Positions 46,898 through 56,159 of a stretch of 64,000 nucleotides of DNA are shown piece by piece. A program made the translations under genes and the position numbers. The notes under the pieces were generated by a model, which did not search any database, was not told where the DNA came from, and saw nothing but the letters and a program-made list of their open reading frames with translations. Origin of the DNA: Choricystis sp. odSpoLacu1 (taxonomy: Eukaryota > Chlorophyta > Trebouxiophyceae); NCBI GenBank assembly GCA_958009055.1, contig OY253657.1, positions 124,001 to 188,000 of the forward strand, read 5' to 3'. Within the stretch, counting starts at the first letter, position 1; every line of letters begins with the position of its first letter.

Positions 46898-48723
46898 TCA
46901 CCCTTCCACCCGCCACGACCCCAGCCACGCCGTCCCCTTCCGACGCCGCTTGGCGGGGCGCCGCCCCACACTGCCCGCCCTCTCGGACGCCGAACTGTCG
47001 GCCGACGAGCCGCGCAGGCTGGCGCGCCGGCGCGGCAGCGACGCGGGCGGGCCGCTCCCCCGCTCCGCCGCGCACCGCGCGCAGTCGCACGGCGAGATGC
47101 CGTAGTCGCGCAGGGCGGCGGTGCGGGCGGCCAGGGGCGCGCGCTCATCCACGTAGCACAGCGTCACCTCGTCGCCGGGGGACAGCGCGCGCGCCGCGAT
47201 GAGGACGGCGCACACGGGCGCCGCGCGCGGCGGGGGGGGGCAGGCCCCTCGTGCCGCCACCAGGCAGGGCGCGGGCGGAGGGGGCGCAGGAGTGGTTGGC
47301 GGTGGAGTGGAGGGGGTAGAACGCAGACCCCTGGAGAGAGACGCGGGACGCGGCGGGCGGGCCGCCCGCCCTGGCCAGCAGGGCCGCGTACTCGGGTGAG
47401 AGGGGGGTGGACGTGTCCAGCGAGTCGGCCAGGGGGGGGACGTCTATTTCTGCGGCGGGGTTGGGGTGGGGAGAGGGGGGCGACGCGTGGCGGGGGGGGT
47501 GAGCTTCTGTCTCGCCCCCCTCTCGTGGCAACCCCCACCCACACAACCCCCAACTCACCCAGATTGTTCAGCTCGAACGCGCCCACCAGCGCCCCCACCA
47601 CGCCCTCCGTCGCCAGCGCGCCGGCCACGCGGGGCGCGGTGGCGGAGAGGACGGCGTGTAATCGCGCCGCGCCACCTCTCGCCAACTCTCGGATGCTAGT
47701 CCTCAGCTCTGCCTCCGTGCCGCCATCCTCCCCCTCGACAGGGGGCCAGGCCGGCACATCCCACCAGGCCGCTTTCTCGGCGGCGGCAAAGGGGAGCCAG
47801 GCGGACGGGAGGCGGGAGGGGTCGCCGCCAGCGCTTGCTGCGACGCGTGCCGCTGCGCGGGCGGCTAAGAGAAGAGCAACGTTGGTGGCGTCCGCGTAGT
47901 CGCGCAGATCGGCGACGGCGGCGGCGAGCGGGGAGCTGAGGATGGAGGGAAAAGTGTGTGTGTGTGGGGGGGGTAGGGTTTGGGGGGCGGGAGGGGTGGA
48001 GCAAGGGGGGCCTCCCTAAAGTGCTGCCTTGCATCATCGTTCAAACTGCCAACACCCCCGCCGACCCTCCCCAGCCCACTCACTCTGGGTCCGTCCCCCC
48101 GCACAGCAGCGCGTGGCCGCTCTCCCAGTCGGCCGCGGCACAGGCGTCGCCACAGTACAGTTCATCCGAGCAGCCGCCGGGGCACGGGCGCGGGGGCGGG
48201 AGCGACGCGCCGCCGGCCAGGCGCGGGCCTGCGGCGCTGTCGTCGGTGCCGCCCGCCACGAGGCGGAGTAGAGTGCCCACGTTCTTGCCGACGTCATCGT
48301 CATCCTCGTCTCCGTCTTCGTCCCCGCGGGACAGCAAACCATGCGCCAGCTGGCCGCCGGGGGAGGAAAGGTACACGCCACACGCCGCGCACACCAGCGC
48401 CCGCCTCCGACTCTCCCCGCTCTGGCACGCAGCCAGCGGCCGGTCCACCAGGATGACGGCGCCCTCGGGGATGGGGGACGTGACGACCAGCCCCTTGCCG
48501 TGGCGGGTGGGGCGGACGGCGACGGGCCAGGGGGAGGTGGAGGTGAGCTGTGTGGGGAGAGGAGAGAGGGATTGGTCGTCGGGCGTCGTCGCCGCTCTTT
48601 GCCCCACGTTGCGCCGTCCCCTCCACCTCCATCGTGTTCGATAGGCGACACAAGCTTCTGCTGCCGCACCTTGGCATAGTACGCCTCAAACTCGGCGTCG
48701 GACGGGACGGCGGCAGCGTCCAT
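46898..48723 (-). CDS. SET/MYND-type lysine methyltransferase, ATXR2-like
   Basis: Exons 48723-48652, 48547-48084, 47935-47559 and 47449-46898 encode about 488 residues. The start EFEAYYAKVRQQKL and RPTRHGKGLVVTSPIPEGAVIL match the beginning of plant ATXR2 and of split SET domains. The MYND-like zinc module is CAACG, CSDELYCGDACAAADWESGHALLC. The SET core is FYPLHSTANHSCAPSARAL and GDEVTLCYVDE, with the post-SET-like YGISPCDCARC. It should methylate a histone or other Lys. The SET core changes frame at a run of nine G (47232-47240); a one-base indel rejoins it. The first donor (GTGTCG) was chosen by homology and is weak. The stop lies 99 bp from the RRN3 stop. Confidence 0.75.
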
Positions 48724-49000
48724 TGGAAAAGGGCGGCAGGTTGGGTAGTCGCGGGGATGCGTCTCGGTCTCCGCTGGGCCGCGAAGGCGCGCGATACGGG
48801 CAGTTCAAGCCGCGCGGCTTGGACTCGACAATGTGGCGAACCGTGCGTGTGTGTGCCGACGGTGGAGAGGAGGCGTTGTGGGGCCGGCGCGTGGGCCGAT
48901 GGGGAGTTGTTTTCTTTTGGTTTGCGGACTGCGAACTCTCGCTCGCCGTCCAAAAAAAAAAACACCGCCTCCCCTCTCTCTTTGCTTGTTCACTTGGCGC
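48724..49000. other. upstream region of the SET gene
   Basis: Spacer above the SET gene start containing an A run at 48951-48962. No gene seen. Confidence 0.4.
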
Positions 49001-49298
49001 AAGCCCTCCCTCAGGTGGAGAAGAGGGCTTGTCTTCGCACATCTTTCTTTCGCCGCCCCAACGCACTTGTGCAAGCCCTCCCCAGGTGGAAAGGGCTTGT
49101 TTTCTCCCACCATGGTTTTCGCACCCTCCCTCTCTCTTTCGTTGTTTGCAAGCCCTCCCCTCAGGTGGAGGAGAGGGCTTGTTTGGCTCCCACCCCACCG
49201 TTTTCAACCCTCTCCTCGTTTGTGTCAACCACACCTCTCGCGAAGCCTTCTCTCTGAGAGAGAAGGGCTTGTTTTTTGTGAGGGCTTGTTTTCTCTCG
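49001..49298. repeat. cluster of hairpin-forming repeats
   Basis: Four inverted repeats share arms AAGCCCTC and GAGGGCTT around a centre like CCCTCAGGTGGAGGA: 49001-49030, 49073-49098, 49150-49180 and 49243-49270. A further half copy, GAGGGCTTG, lies at 49280-49288. Each is followed by TTGT plus T/C-rich DNA and preceded by a CTCTCTTT-type and GCA context, so the unit is about 71-93 bp. The fourth copy has the longest stem (AAGCCTTCTCTCT against AGAGAGAAGGGCTT). The cluster lies between the end of a disrupted minus-strand gene and the SET gene promoter. Confidence 0.8.
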
Positions 49299-49323
49299 CA
49301 CCCCCTTCCCTCATTTTCAACCC

Positions 49324-50250
49324 TCACGCGCGCCGGTTGGGCCGCTCGATCGTCGACGGCAGCGCCCCACCCGCCTCCGCGTTGGCGTGGCGCAGCGGGC
49401 TGCCCAGGCGCATGTAGGCAGTGTACGCGTGGATGGCGGCGGTCACGTGTTCAACAGTCGCGGGAACCGCGCCCTCGCGCAGCTGATCGTCGACCTTCAC
49501 CCCGCCCACCGTGATGGACGCGGCGCACGGCCCCACCGCGCCCAGGCGCTCGTCCCGCGCGCCCGCGGACGCGGGCTTGTAGGACGCCGCGAAGTAGCGG
49601 GGCGGCGAGTGGCGGGAGCAGTGGCGGCACAGGTAGTTGGGCGGCAGGGTGTCCCCCTTCGCCTCGGCCGCAGGGCGCACGCGCGCCGTGAACGCTTTCG
49701 CGCTGATCATGGCGGGCGCGCACAGCCAACGCCATGGGCTGCAGCACGACGCGGGGGGGGGGCACGTTGGCGACGCGCGGGTCGACGCGCGACGCGGTCC
49801 ACAGCTCGCTGCCCGGTTTGACAACCAGGTCGCCCTTTTGCACGTTCAGCCCGATGCAGCGGGGTTGGTGGCAGGCAGTCACGTGGTCCTCAGCGTCGTC
49901 GTACAGGAAGAGGTAGCGTTTCATGTAGGTTAGGGGGTCGGAGGGGTGGGCGGTGCCGAGAAAGTCGGAGAAAGTCAAGCAACCGTTTTAAGCGGTTGCT
50001 TCGCTCGCCATCGCGACGACCGAGCGCAGCGCCACCTCAAAACTGTCGGGCAGCGTCATCATGCCCTCCAGAGCCACGTTCTTCATCACGGTCTGCTCAG
50101 CCGCACGTTCGGCGGGGGTCAGCGTGACGGTGATTGTCGGGACGCGCGTGTCTTGTCTCGCAGAGGGAGCTCTGCAAAGGGGCCGTCGCCCTCGGCGCGG
50201 CGCGTCGTCACCAGCGCCCCCTGCGCCTCGGTGGCACCAGGCAGCACCAC
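49324..50250 (-). pseudogene. disrupted gene of unknown family
   Basis: Three blocks of credible coding sequence lie in line on the minus strand but are broken. The first includes VPTITVTLTPAERAAEQTVM and LPDSFEVALRSVVAMASEA and ends in TAA (minus strand of 49988-49990). The same frame then continues through CLTFSDFLGTAHPSDP, LTYMKRYLFLYDDAEDH and VQKGDLVVKPGSELWTASRV. After about 49740 the signal moves to another frame with MISAKAFTARVRPAAEAKGD, LCRHCSRHSPPRYFAASYKP and VKVDDQLREGAVPATVEHVT to a stop at 49324. I do not recognise the protein. It has no introns, unlike most neighbours. A decayed gene, an inserted foreign sequence, or two adjacent genes with sequencing indels are all possible. 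Confidence 0.4.
49977..50001. terminator. perfect hairpin around an in-frame stop
   Basis: Arms AAGCAACCG (49977-49985) and CGGTTGCTT (49993-50001) pair perfectly around the 7-base loop TTTTAAG. The loop contains the minus-strand TAA that interrupts the unknown coding frame. It looks like a terminator or a processing or recoding signal, but that function is inferred from shape only. Confidence 0.5.
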
Positions 50251-50447
50251 CCGTGTGTGCGTGTGCGTGTGCGTGTGAATTTTATCGGTACAGCGAAAAA
50301 TAAAAGAGTGGGTGGTGTGCGGAAGCGAGAGAGCTCTCGCTGCAGATCGAGGACCTCCCCACAAACCGCGCGTTTTTCTTTCTCTCCCCTGCCGCGCCCC
50401 ACCCGTGCGCGTCCCTCTGCCCTCCCCTCCCACCCACCCAAACCACC

Positions 50448-52583
50448 ATGACCGTGTCCGGCCTGGACGCCGTCCTCTCCGCCGACCCCGCGGTCGCGGG
50501 CTCCGCCCTGGCCAAATCCCGCGTCGTCTGCACCCTCGGCCCCAAGTCCCGCTCCGTCGCCGTCATCGAGGAGCTGCTGCGGGCGGGGATGGCGGTGGCG
50601 CGCTTTAACTTCTCCCACGGCAGCCACGAGTACCACCAGGTGAGATTGAGTGAGAAGGGAATAGAGAGAGCGGGTGTGCTCGCCCCGCGGTGTGGAGAGT
50701 GAAGACGCCCCCCGCGCCCCCTCGCCCGAGCGTGCCTGGGCCAACCTGGGCCCAGATGGGGGGGGGGTGGAGGGTGCGGGTGGGAGTGTGGCGCTGCGCT
50801 CGCGCGTCTCCTCGCTCACCGCTCGACGTAGGGCTGTGGAGACGTCGAGCCCCTTTTTGGGTCTCCCCGCCCCCGCCTGCCGGCCTCTGTGCCTAGTCTG
50901 TCCCGCGGTCGCGGCATGCGAGGCATACGCGCCTGCGATGGGGCGCGCGGGGGGCGCACAATGGGCGTGGAAGAAGCTTGCAGCGAGCGGAGGAGAGAGC
51001 ACCCCGCGCGCGCAAAGGCTGCGAGAGGGGAGCGCCCTCGGCGCGCGCCGACCCTTCGTTTTCGGACGCGCGGCTCCCACACACCCCCACCCCCACACCT
51101 CCACCCCACCACTCACAGGAAACCCTGGACGCCCTGCGCCAAGCCTGCAAGAACACGCGCATCATGTGCGCCGTCATGCTGGACACCAAGGGCCCCGAGA
51201 TTCGCACCGGCTTCCTCGAAAACGAGGAACCCATCACGCTGACCGCGGGTGATGAAGTCACCATCACCACCGACTACGACACCAAGGGCCGCCCCGGCCT
51301 CATCGCCATGTCGTACAAGAAGCTGGCGCAGGACGTGGCCCCGGGGTCTCAGATTCTGTGTGCCGACGGGTCGATCGTGCTGGAAGTCGTTTCAACCGAC
51401 CCCGCCTCCGGCACCGTGCGCGCGCGCTGCATGAACAACGCCACCCTGGGGGAGCGCAAGAATGCCAACCTGCCTGGCGTCGTGGTGGACCTGCCGACGC
51501 TGACGGCCAAGGATGAGGAAGACCTGAGGCTGTGGGGCGTGCCGAACGCCATCGACTTTGTGGCCGCCTCCTTTGTGCGCAAAGGCACCGACGTCGCCTA
51601 CATTCGGTCGGTGCTGGGTGCCGAGGGGGCCGGCATCAAGATCATCAGCAAGGTGGAGAACCAGGAGGGCCTGCAAAACTTTGACGCCATTCTGGACGCG
51701 TCCGACGCCATCATGGTGGCTCGCGGCGACCTGGGCATGGAGATTCCCACGGAAAAGATCTTCCTGGCCCAAAAGATGATGATCCAGAAGTGCAACATGG
51801 TGGGCAAACCCGTGATCACGGCGACGCAGATGCTGGAGTCGATGTGCAAGAACCCGCGGCCGACGCGCGCGGAGGCGACGGACGTGGCCAACGCGGTGCT
51901 GGACGGCACCGACTGCGTCATGCTGTCGGGGGAGACGGCGGCGGGCGCGTTCCCGGTGCAGGCGGTGCAGGTGAGGGATGGGAGGAGGGGTCGGGGAGAG
52001 GGAACGCGGTCAGAACAACAACAAAAAAACACCCCCCCCCCCTTGTGCCTTGCCCACCCACCCACCCCCCACCCCTCCCCCACACCAGGTCATGAACAAA
52101 ATCTGCCGCGAAGCGGAAGCCTCCCTCGACTACTACGCCCTCTTCAAGGCCATCATGCGGCGGGCGCCTGTCCCCATGTCGCCGCTGGAGTCGCTCGCGT
52201 CCTCCGCCGTCCGCACCGCGCACAAGGTGCACGCTTCCCTCATCGTCGTCCTCACCCGGGGCGGCTCCACCGCCCGCCTGGTGGCCAAGTACCGCCCCGC
52301 CGTGCCCGTGCTGACGGTGGCGGTGCCCGTTTTGACCACCGACGCGTTGACCTGGTCCTGCTCGGGCGAGGCCCCCGCCCGCCAGTGCCTCGTCACGCGC
52401 GGCCTGCTCCCCCTGCTGGCGGAAGGCTCCCCCCGCGCCACCGACGCCGACACGACGGACGAGATCCTGGCAGCGGCGTTGGAGCACGCGCGCGAGATGC
52501 GGTACGCCGCGCGTGGCGACTGCGTCGTCGCGCTGCACCGCATCGGCAACGCGTCCGTCATCAAGGTGGTGGACATCAAGTGA
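50448..52583 (+). CDS. pyruvate kinase, cytosolic plant type
   Basis: Exons 50448-50639, 51119-51970 and 52089-52583, all phase 0, give 512 residues. The enzyme makes ATP and pyruvate from phosphoenolpyruvate at the end of glycolysis. Active-site segments are intact: [10 protein letters not shown] (Arg, Asn, Ser), [22 protein letters not shown] with the catalytic Lys and Glu, [10 protein letters not shown] with the metal Asp, and [10 protein letters not shown]. The mobile B domain lies between residues about 90 and 190, and the C-domain ends in SVIKVVDIK. There is no N-terminal extension, so a cytosolic location is favoured over plastid. Intron 1 is 479 bp, the longest recognised here. The gene is divergent from the disrupted minus-strand gene. 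Confidence 0.95.
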
Positions 52584-53483
52584 GATGGGTGGGGAGTGTG
52601 TGTGTGTGCGGTTGATTCCATGCTGCTGTGTGTGAGTGAGAGGAGAGTGGGAGAGAGAGCATGGCCCGGGTGTTTTTTTCCTTTCATTTTTTTTTTTCAA
52701 TATATTTTGCACCCAAATCCCCCCCCTTTTTCATTCCCCCCGCCCTCTGCGTGGTGTTCGCGTCGGGCGGGCGAGGCCGCCGCCGCCGCCGACATCGAAA
52801 CAAGCACGCCCCCCATCCACCGTTTTTTGGCTCCAAACCTCCCCCCCCCGCCACACGCCCCCCCCCCCCCCCCCCTTCCCCCCAAATACAAAACCTTCGC
52901 TCCCGGGCTTTTTCTTTCATACCACCCCCTCAAACAGTGGCGCGCGTCCCCCCAATCCAGTGAGAGGGGGGCATCCCAAACGCGCCACACAAAAAAACCA
53001 GCGACCCTAAAAAAAAAAGCCTTCATCCATCCATCCCCCCTTTTCATTTCCACCTTTTTTTTAGAGCGAGCGGAGAGAGTCGCGTACGCTGGGGGGACAG
53101 GGGGGCCTCCCCGCCCCCCTGCCCCCCCCGGCCTGGCAAACGCGGATCCCGGTGTTTTTTTCATGAGCGACCCCCCCCCCCCCCCCCAAGCTGTGGCGGC
53201 TTTTTTATGGGCAAGATTCGAAGTTTCGGCGGTGTGTGTGTGTGTGTGCTGTGCGGTCATGCGTGCCGGGCTGACCCAGAGAGAGAGAGAGAGGCGAGTG
53301 AAGAGTGGGTGTGGGACACGCGCCGCGTTTTTTTCCGGCCTGCGCCCTTTTTCCCGAGATCCAAGGCCCGGGGGCCCGCGGCGGGGTGTGCCTTCCCATG
53401 CAAATCCATTCCAAACAATCGAAAACCATCACACGGAGAGGGGGGGACTGATCAATCACACAACACAAAAAACAGTTACTTTC
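52584..53483. other. intergenic with a C-run tract
   Basis: Spacer between pyruvate kinase and BOLA3. From about 52684 to 53190 it is rich in C homopolymers, including runs near 52843-52851, 52859-52875 and 53169-53186, mixed with T and A runs. A GT repeat lies near 53232-53248 and a GA run near 53278-53294. No gene seen. Confidence 0.55.
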
Positions 53484-53792
53484 TCACGGTGCCCGCGTCG
53501 TCAAGGTGTAGCCATGCCATTTTTCCGTGATTTCCCTCTCGAGCGCGCGCGTCACCAGTTTGTGGGCGGTCACCGTGGATGTGCCCGCAAACTCGGCGGC
53601 CGTCACGTCCAGCGTGTACATGGTGCCGCACCCGCCGGACGAGTCGCGCACGGTGACGGCCTGCGCGCCCGGCAGCGCGGCGCGCAGCTTGGCCTCCAGG
53701 GCGGCTTCCGCTGGCGTGGGCGCGGGCGTGGAGGCCAGGCTGCGGAGGGTGATGGCGGAGCGCCGCGCGAGGGCGGCGCGCAGGGCCAGCAT
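53484..53792 (-). CDS. BOLA3: BolA-like protein 3, mitochondrial
   Basis: An intronless 102-residue protein. The BolA fold is continuous: EAALEAKLRAALPGAQAVTV, then RDSSGGCGTMYTLDVTAAEF, AGTSTVTAHKLVTRALEREI and TEKWHGYTLTT. The Cys in SGGCG and the His in KWHGYTL are the residues that BOLA3 uses to share a [2Fe-2S] cluster with a monothiol glutaredoxin (GLRX5). It helps deliver [4Fe-4S] clusters to mitochondrial lipoate synthase and respiratory enzymes. The first 25 residues (MLALRAALARRSAITLRS) form a good mitochondrial presequence. SGGCG distinguishes it from BOLA1 and BOLA2. The end is 3' to a long noncoding tract; the start lies 260 bp beyond the Alfin-Tudor stop on the same strand. Confidence 0.9.
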   Translation of the reverse strand: MLALRAALARRSAITLRSLASTPAPTPAEAALEAKLRAALPGAQAVTVRDSSGGCGTMYTLDVTAAEFAGTSTVTAHKLVTRALEREITEKWHGYTLTTRAP

Positions 53793-54052
53793 AGGGAGGC
53801 GATTGGAGGAAAACAAACGGGGTGGTGTGGACGCTCGTCGTGTGTGTTTTTTCTTTTCGTTCTCGCGCGACCCGCCCCCGCTCTCCTCTTGAAAACGGTT
53901 TTCTTCTTCTCTTTTCAACACAAAAAAACAACGGCATCAGACAAACACGCGCCCACTGCCTTTTTTTCTCTATGAAACAAAAGAAAAAAAACAGCAAACC
54001 ACCAACACAAAAACGATCGTTTAACTTTTACCTCACTCTCTCTCTCCCTCAT

Positions 54053-55461
54053 TCACAGACTCAGCAGGCTCATGTGGCCGTCCCGCACCACATCGTCCAG
54101 GTCCAGGGCTTCAACTTCGGCATTGGTGTACCTCACCGTCGCTTTGGCCGCACGTGGCGTGATCGACACCACCTCCACCAAGTACCACAGCTCGTCGTCG
54201 GGCCAGTAGAGCTGATGGAGGGTAGGAAGGGGAGAAACAGGGGAAATAATGGTGGTGTGTGAATGTGTGGAAAAGGTGGTGCACGTTTTTTTCTCCCCCA
54301 CCCTCCACCCTCCTCTCCTCGCTTCTCACCTCTGCCTGGCGCCCTTTCAGCCCGGGCCCTATGTCCTCCGCCGTCAGCAGGCGCCCGGTCGCCAGGGGGG
54401 AGGCCGCGGCACGTGCCCCGCCCGCGCCCACGAGGGCGCCGGGCTCCCCCGCGCGCACGCCGGGGGCGCGCGGGGCGGTCGGCCGGCCCCGCCGCCGCCG
54501 CCGCCGCCGCGCACCAGGGCGGCGGCAGCCGCGTAGCCTGGCGTCTCGCCGCGCCCTGTGACCTCCTCGTACAGGGTGGTGTGCTTGTTGATGAGCTGGA
54601 AGAGGCGGGAGCTGTGGGGTGGGAGGGGGAGGGGAAACGGTGAGGGAAAAGGCAAAGCTCTCGTCTCACCGCCCAACCTCCCTCCCTCTCTCTCCCACTC
54701 TCACCGATCCGTTGCATCCAGCTTGGCGCCGCAGTAGGACGCCACACTGCGCAACCAGGCGTCCGAGTGGACGGCGACGAGGGCCAGCCAGTCGCCCTTG
54801 GCCATGCCGTCGCTGTGTGTGTGTGGAGGGTTAAAAGTGAGGGTTAAACACCGAAAAAAAAACCACAGCTCACACAACGCGATGTGGTGCAAGCGCCATG
54901 CACAACCAATCCACCCCCCTCTCCTCTCTCTCACCGTGCAAAGTTGATGCCGAGGCACGGCTCCGGCAGCTCGGGCGGGACCTCGTCGGCGGGGGGGGCG
55001 ACCGCCCACTGCCCACCCGACGAGGAGGCGGGATCCGCGTCTCCATACAGGCACAGATTCTCGGACGCAGGGTCGCACGATTTGTAGAAGGCGTCCAAGT
55101 CTGGGTGTGGGGAGGAGAGGGTGGGTGGGGGTGGGTGTTGTTTTTTTGTTTGGTCGTCTCCCCGCGTTTTTTGTCCCCCCCCCTCCTCCCGCCCCACCCT
55201 GCGTCTCTCCCGTGCTTTGCGCCACGCTACAAGCCTGTACAACTGTGTCGCGTGGGCTCGCGTGGGCGCTGGGTCGCGTGAGTCGGCGCGCGGGGGAGGA
55301 GGCAACAACCCATGTCTTGCGGCTGCCTGCCCATCCTTTTCACCCCACACACCCTTGGTCAACGCCTGCAGCAGCCCCGCCCGCCGCCCCTGGAAGTCGG
55401 CGTATACGTCTTCCACCCGCCTCGGCAGGGGCCGGGGAGGAGGGGGGGCGAACGACGCCAT
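54053..55461 (-). CDS. Alfin-domain protein with C-terminal Tudor-like domain
   Basis: Exons 55461-55353, 55100-54935, 54812-54705, 54611-54330 and 54211-54053. The N-terminal half is a clear Alfin domain: [80 protein letters not shown] and [19 protein letters not shown]. Plant Alfin-like proteins follow this with a PHD finger that reads H3K4me3. Here the C-terminus is [20 protein letters not shown], then [19 protein letters not shown], which resembles a Tudor domain, and no PHD is present before the stop. The linker is Gly/Ala-rich and changes frame within GC-rich DNA at about 54440-54500; one base would rejoin it. The likely role is a nuclear chromatin reader with a different histone mark. 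Starts of this gene and HCF164 are 56 bp apart. Confidence 0.78.
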
Positions 55462-55517
55462 TCAAAGAAGAGAGGCAAAGAAAGGAAAACGCAGACTGGT
55501 CTCTCCCGTTTCGACCA

Positions 55518-56159
55518 ATGCTGCGCCTCCACCAACGCCCCCGCCTGACGCCACCACCCCGGCTGGCCACCACCCGCGTGGCCGCCGCAGCCGACACTCC
55601 GCCTCCTCCCCCCCCCCCGCAGCCCGCCCTCACCCCCGCCGCACTCGCCGTCGCGGCCGCCGCGCTCGGCGCGGCCCTCGCCCTCGGCCTGCGCGCCCCC
55701 GGCCCCACCCTGGCCGACGTGGCAGCCTTGTCGATGCCCCTGGACGTGGCGCGGACGGCGGGCAGGCCGGCGGTGGTGGAGTTTTACACCCCTTACTGCG
55801 ACGTGTGCCGCTCCCTCGCCCCAGACGCCGCCTCCGTCGCCCGCGCCCACGCCACCGACCTGTCCTACGTGCTGCTGAATGCGGACAACCCAAAGTGGGC
55901 CCCCGAAGTGGCGGAGTGGGGGGTGAGGGGGGTGCCTCACTTCGTGTTTCTGGGGGCGGACGGAGCACCGCGCGGCGCAGTCGTCGGGCGCCTCCCCCCG
56001 GGCGAACTGGCGGCCGACGCGGACGCGTTGGTGGCGGGTGTGGATCTGCCCCTTGGCCGGGGCAGGGAGGGAGGCGTGGGTGTGGGGGAGGTGACGCCGT
56101 TGCGAGGCGCGGGCGCGGGCGCGGGCGCGCCGCGCGACCATGCGCCCACGCCGCCGTGA
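55518..56159 (+). CDS. HCF164-like thylakoid thioredoxin
   Basis: An intronless 213-residue protein: Arg/Pro-rich transit-like start, one membrane helix (about 37-57, ALAVAAAALGAALALGLRA), then a thioredoxin domain. Its core, AVVEFYTPYCDVCRSLAPDA, then YVLLNADNPKWAPEVAEWGV and GVPHFVFLGADGAPRGAVVGRLPPGEL, follows the HCF164/TxlA family almost position by position, including the cis-Pro in GVPHF. HCF164 sits in the thylakoid membrane with its domain in the lumen and reduces apocytochromes during cytochrome b6f assembly. The usual WCxxC is YCDVC here. The Gly/Arg-rich C-terminus is longer than in homologues. The start is shared with the divergent Alfin-Tudor gene. Confidence 0.85.
   Translation: MLRLHQRPRLTPPPRLATTRVAAAADTPPPPPPPQPALTPAALAVAAAALGAALALGLRAPGPTLADVAALSMPLDVARTAGRPAVVEFYTPYCDVCRSLAPDAASVARAHATDLSYVLLNADNPKWAPEVAEWGVRGVPHFVFLGADGAPRGAVVGRLPPGELAADADALVAGVDLPLGRGREGGVGVGEVTPLRGAGAGAGAPRDHAPTPP

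Noticed and set aside
27641..48723. Functional cluster of chromatin and nuclear genes (SIZ, NNF1, BIN4, GTE, RRN3, SET)
   Set aside because: They alternate in strand and are mixed with proteasome, BRO1 and unknown genes; nothing indicates shared regulation beyond short divergent promoters.
49001..49298. CRISPR-like array
   Set aside because: The units are imperfect hairpins with varying size and similar, not unique, spacers; the genome is eukaryotic and no cas gene is present.
49324..50447. Giant-virus or other viral insertion
   Set aside because: No capsid, polymerase or other viral hallmark is recognisable; lack of introns and a hairpin are too weak to claim this.
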